Under the pieces are notes generated by a model. That model was not told the DNA's origin and made no database searches. It was given only the letters and a program-made list of their open reading frames with translations. A DNA stretch of 23,654 nt, from contig JAEZCA010000048.1 in NCBI GenBank assembly GCA_023412665.1, positions 1-23,654 of the forward strand. The letters run 5' to 3'. A program made the position numbers and the translations under genes. Position 1 is the stretch's first letter. Each line of letters starts with the position of its first letter. Source of the stretch: Bacillota bacterium (GTDB lineage: Bacteria; Bacillota; Clostridia; Acetivibrionales; DTU013). Below, one piece after another: positions 23,519 to 23,654 of this stretch.

Positions 23519-23654
23519 GTAAGTCTATAAGCCGGGTTCTGTATTAGATAATCATCTATCTAGGCCATACATTTCTGTATGGCTCCAGCCACCTGCCCGG
23601 GACTGGCGGGCCGCCAACATGTCCCTTGTACGGTGTTGCTCCGGATGGGGTTTA
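23519..23654 (-). ncRNA. rnpB: RNase P RNA (A type), 3' part; runs off the window
   Basis: Read on the minus strand, this is the 3' part of a bacterial A-type RNase P RNA. The signatures are AAACCCCATCCGGAGCAA, GGCCTAGATAGATGA and the 3' end ACAGAACCCGGCTTATAGAC. The last bases (AGACTTAC) are the 3' strand of helix P1. The 5' part lies beyond the right edge, so the feature is partial. It is the catalytic RNA that removes tRNA 5' leaders. The exact 3' end is taken from the P1 arm and may be off by a few bases. Confidence 0.95.

Noticed and set aside
1..23654. tRNA genes, CRISPR arrays and integrase or transposase genes
   Set aside because: I looked for direct repeat arrays, tRNA-like clover sequences and recombinase motifs and saw none.

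Overview
The window looks like chromosome from a spore-forming member of the Clostridia (Firmicutes). The support is the gene order tepA-ylzJ ... spoIIIE/ftsK ... rny-ymdB-spoVS, G-rich Shine-Dalgarno sites, several TTG and GTG starts, sigma-A-like promoters, a good sigma-H-like promoter at spoVS, and an A-type RNase P RNA at the right edge. Every gene except one chemoreceptor lies on the minus strand, so transcription runs mainly from right to left. Species cannot be fixed from the sequence alone.

Right to left. 23519-23654: 3' part of rnpB with its terminator. 23183-23518: a gene-free gap holding a 153-bp inverted-repeat element and a 13-bp palindrome. 22179-23176: tepA (ClpP-like) and ylzJ. 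20010-22139: a plus-strand methyl-accepting chemotaxis protein that splits ylzJ from spoIIIE. 17342-19747: FtsK/SpoIIIE DNA translocase. 15236-17149: YgiQ-type radical SAM protein. 13477-15045: RNase Y. 12577-13353: YmdB phosphodiesterase. 12018-12281: SpoVS with its own sigma-H-type promoter. Two structured intergenic elements (12419-12542 and 11678-11916) lie around spoVS. 8837-11522: pgeF (laccase-domain protein) overlapping a lipoprotein peptide-binding protein. 7233-8619: lspA and rluD with a clear promoter and terminator.

54-7123 is the accessory part. A strong promoter, overlapped by a 16-bp inverted repeat, drives a tight minus-strand cassette: an XRE-type regulator, an Hsp70/actin-fold ATPase, a HerA/DUF87-type P-loop ATPase of about 900 residues with an unusual Gly/Ala-rich hydrophobic stretch, a single-pass membrane protein, a protein with an HExxH metallopeptidase motif, and two small proteins I do not recognise. 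Gaps are 0-45 bp, every downstream gene has its own Shine-Dalgarno site, and there is no internal terminator, so this reads as one functional unit. I know of no named system with this exact composition; it is the best candidate here for an undescribed system. Its role (defence, secretion or membrane protein quality control) is inference.

How the rest works together: the lspA/rluD, rny/ymdB/spoVS and tepA/ylzJ/spoIIIE blocks are housekeeping and sporulation genes in an order close to that of Bacillus and clostridia. The intergenic spaces are rich in fold-back repeat elements, some of which lie in transcribed leaders.
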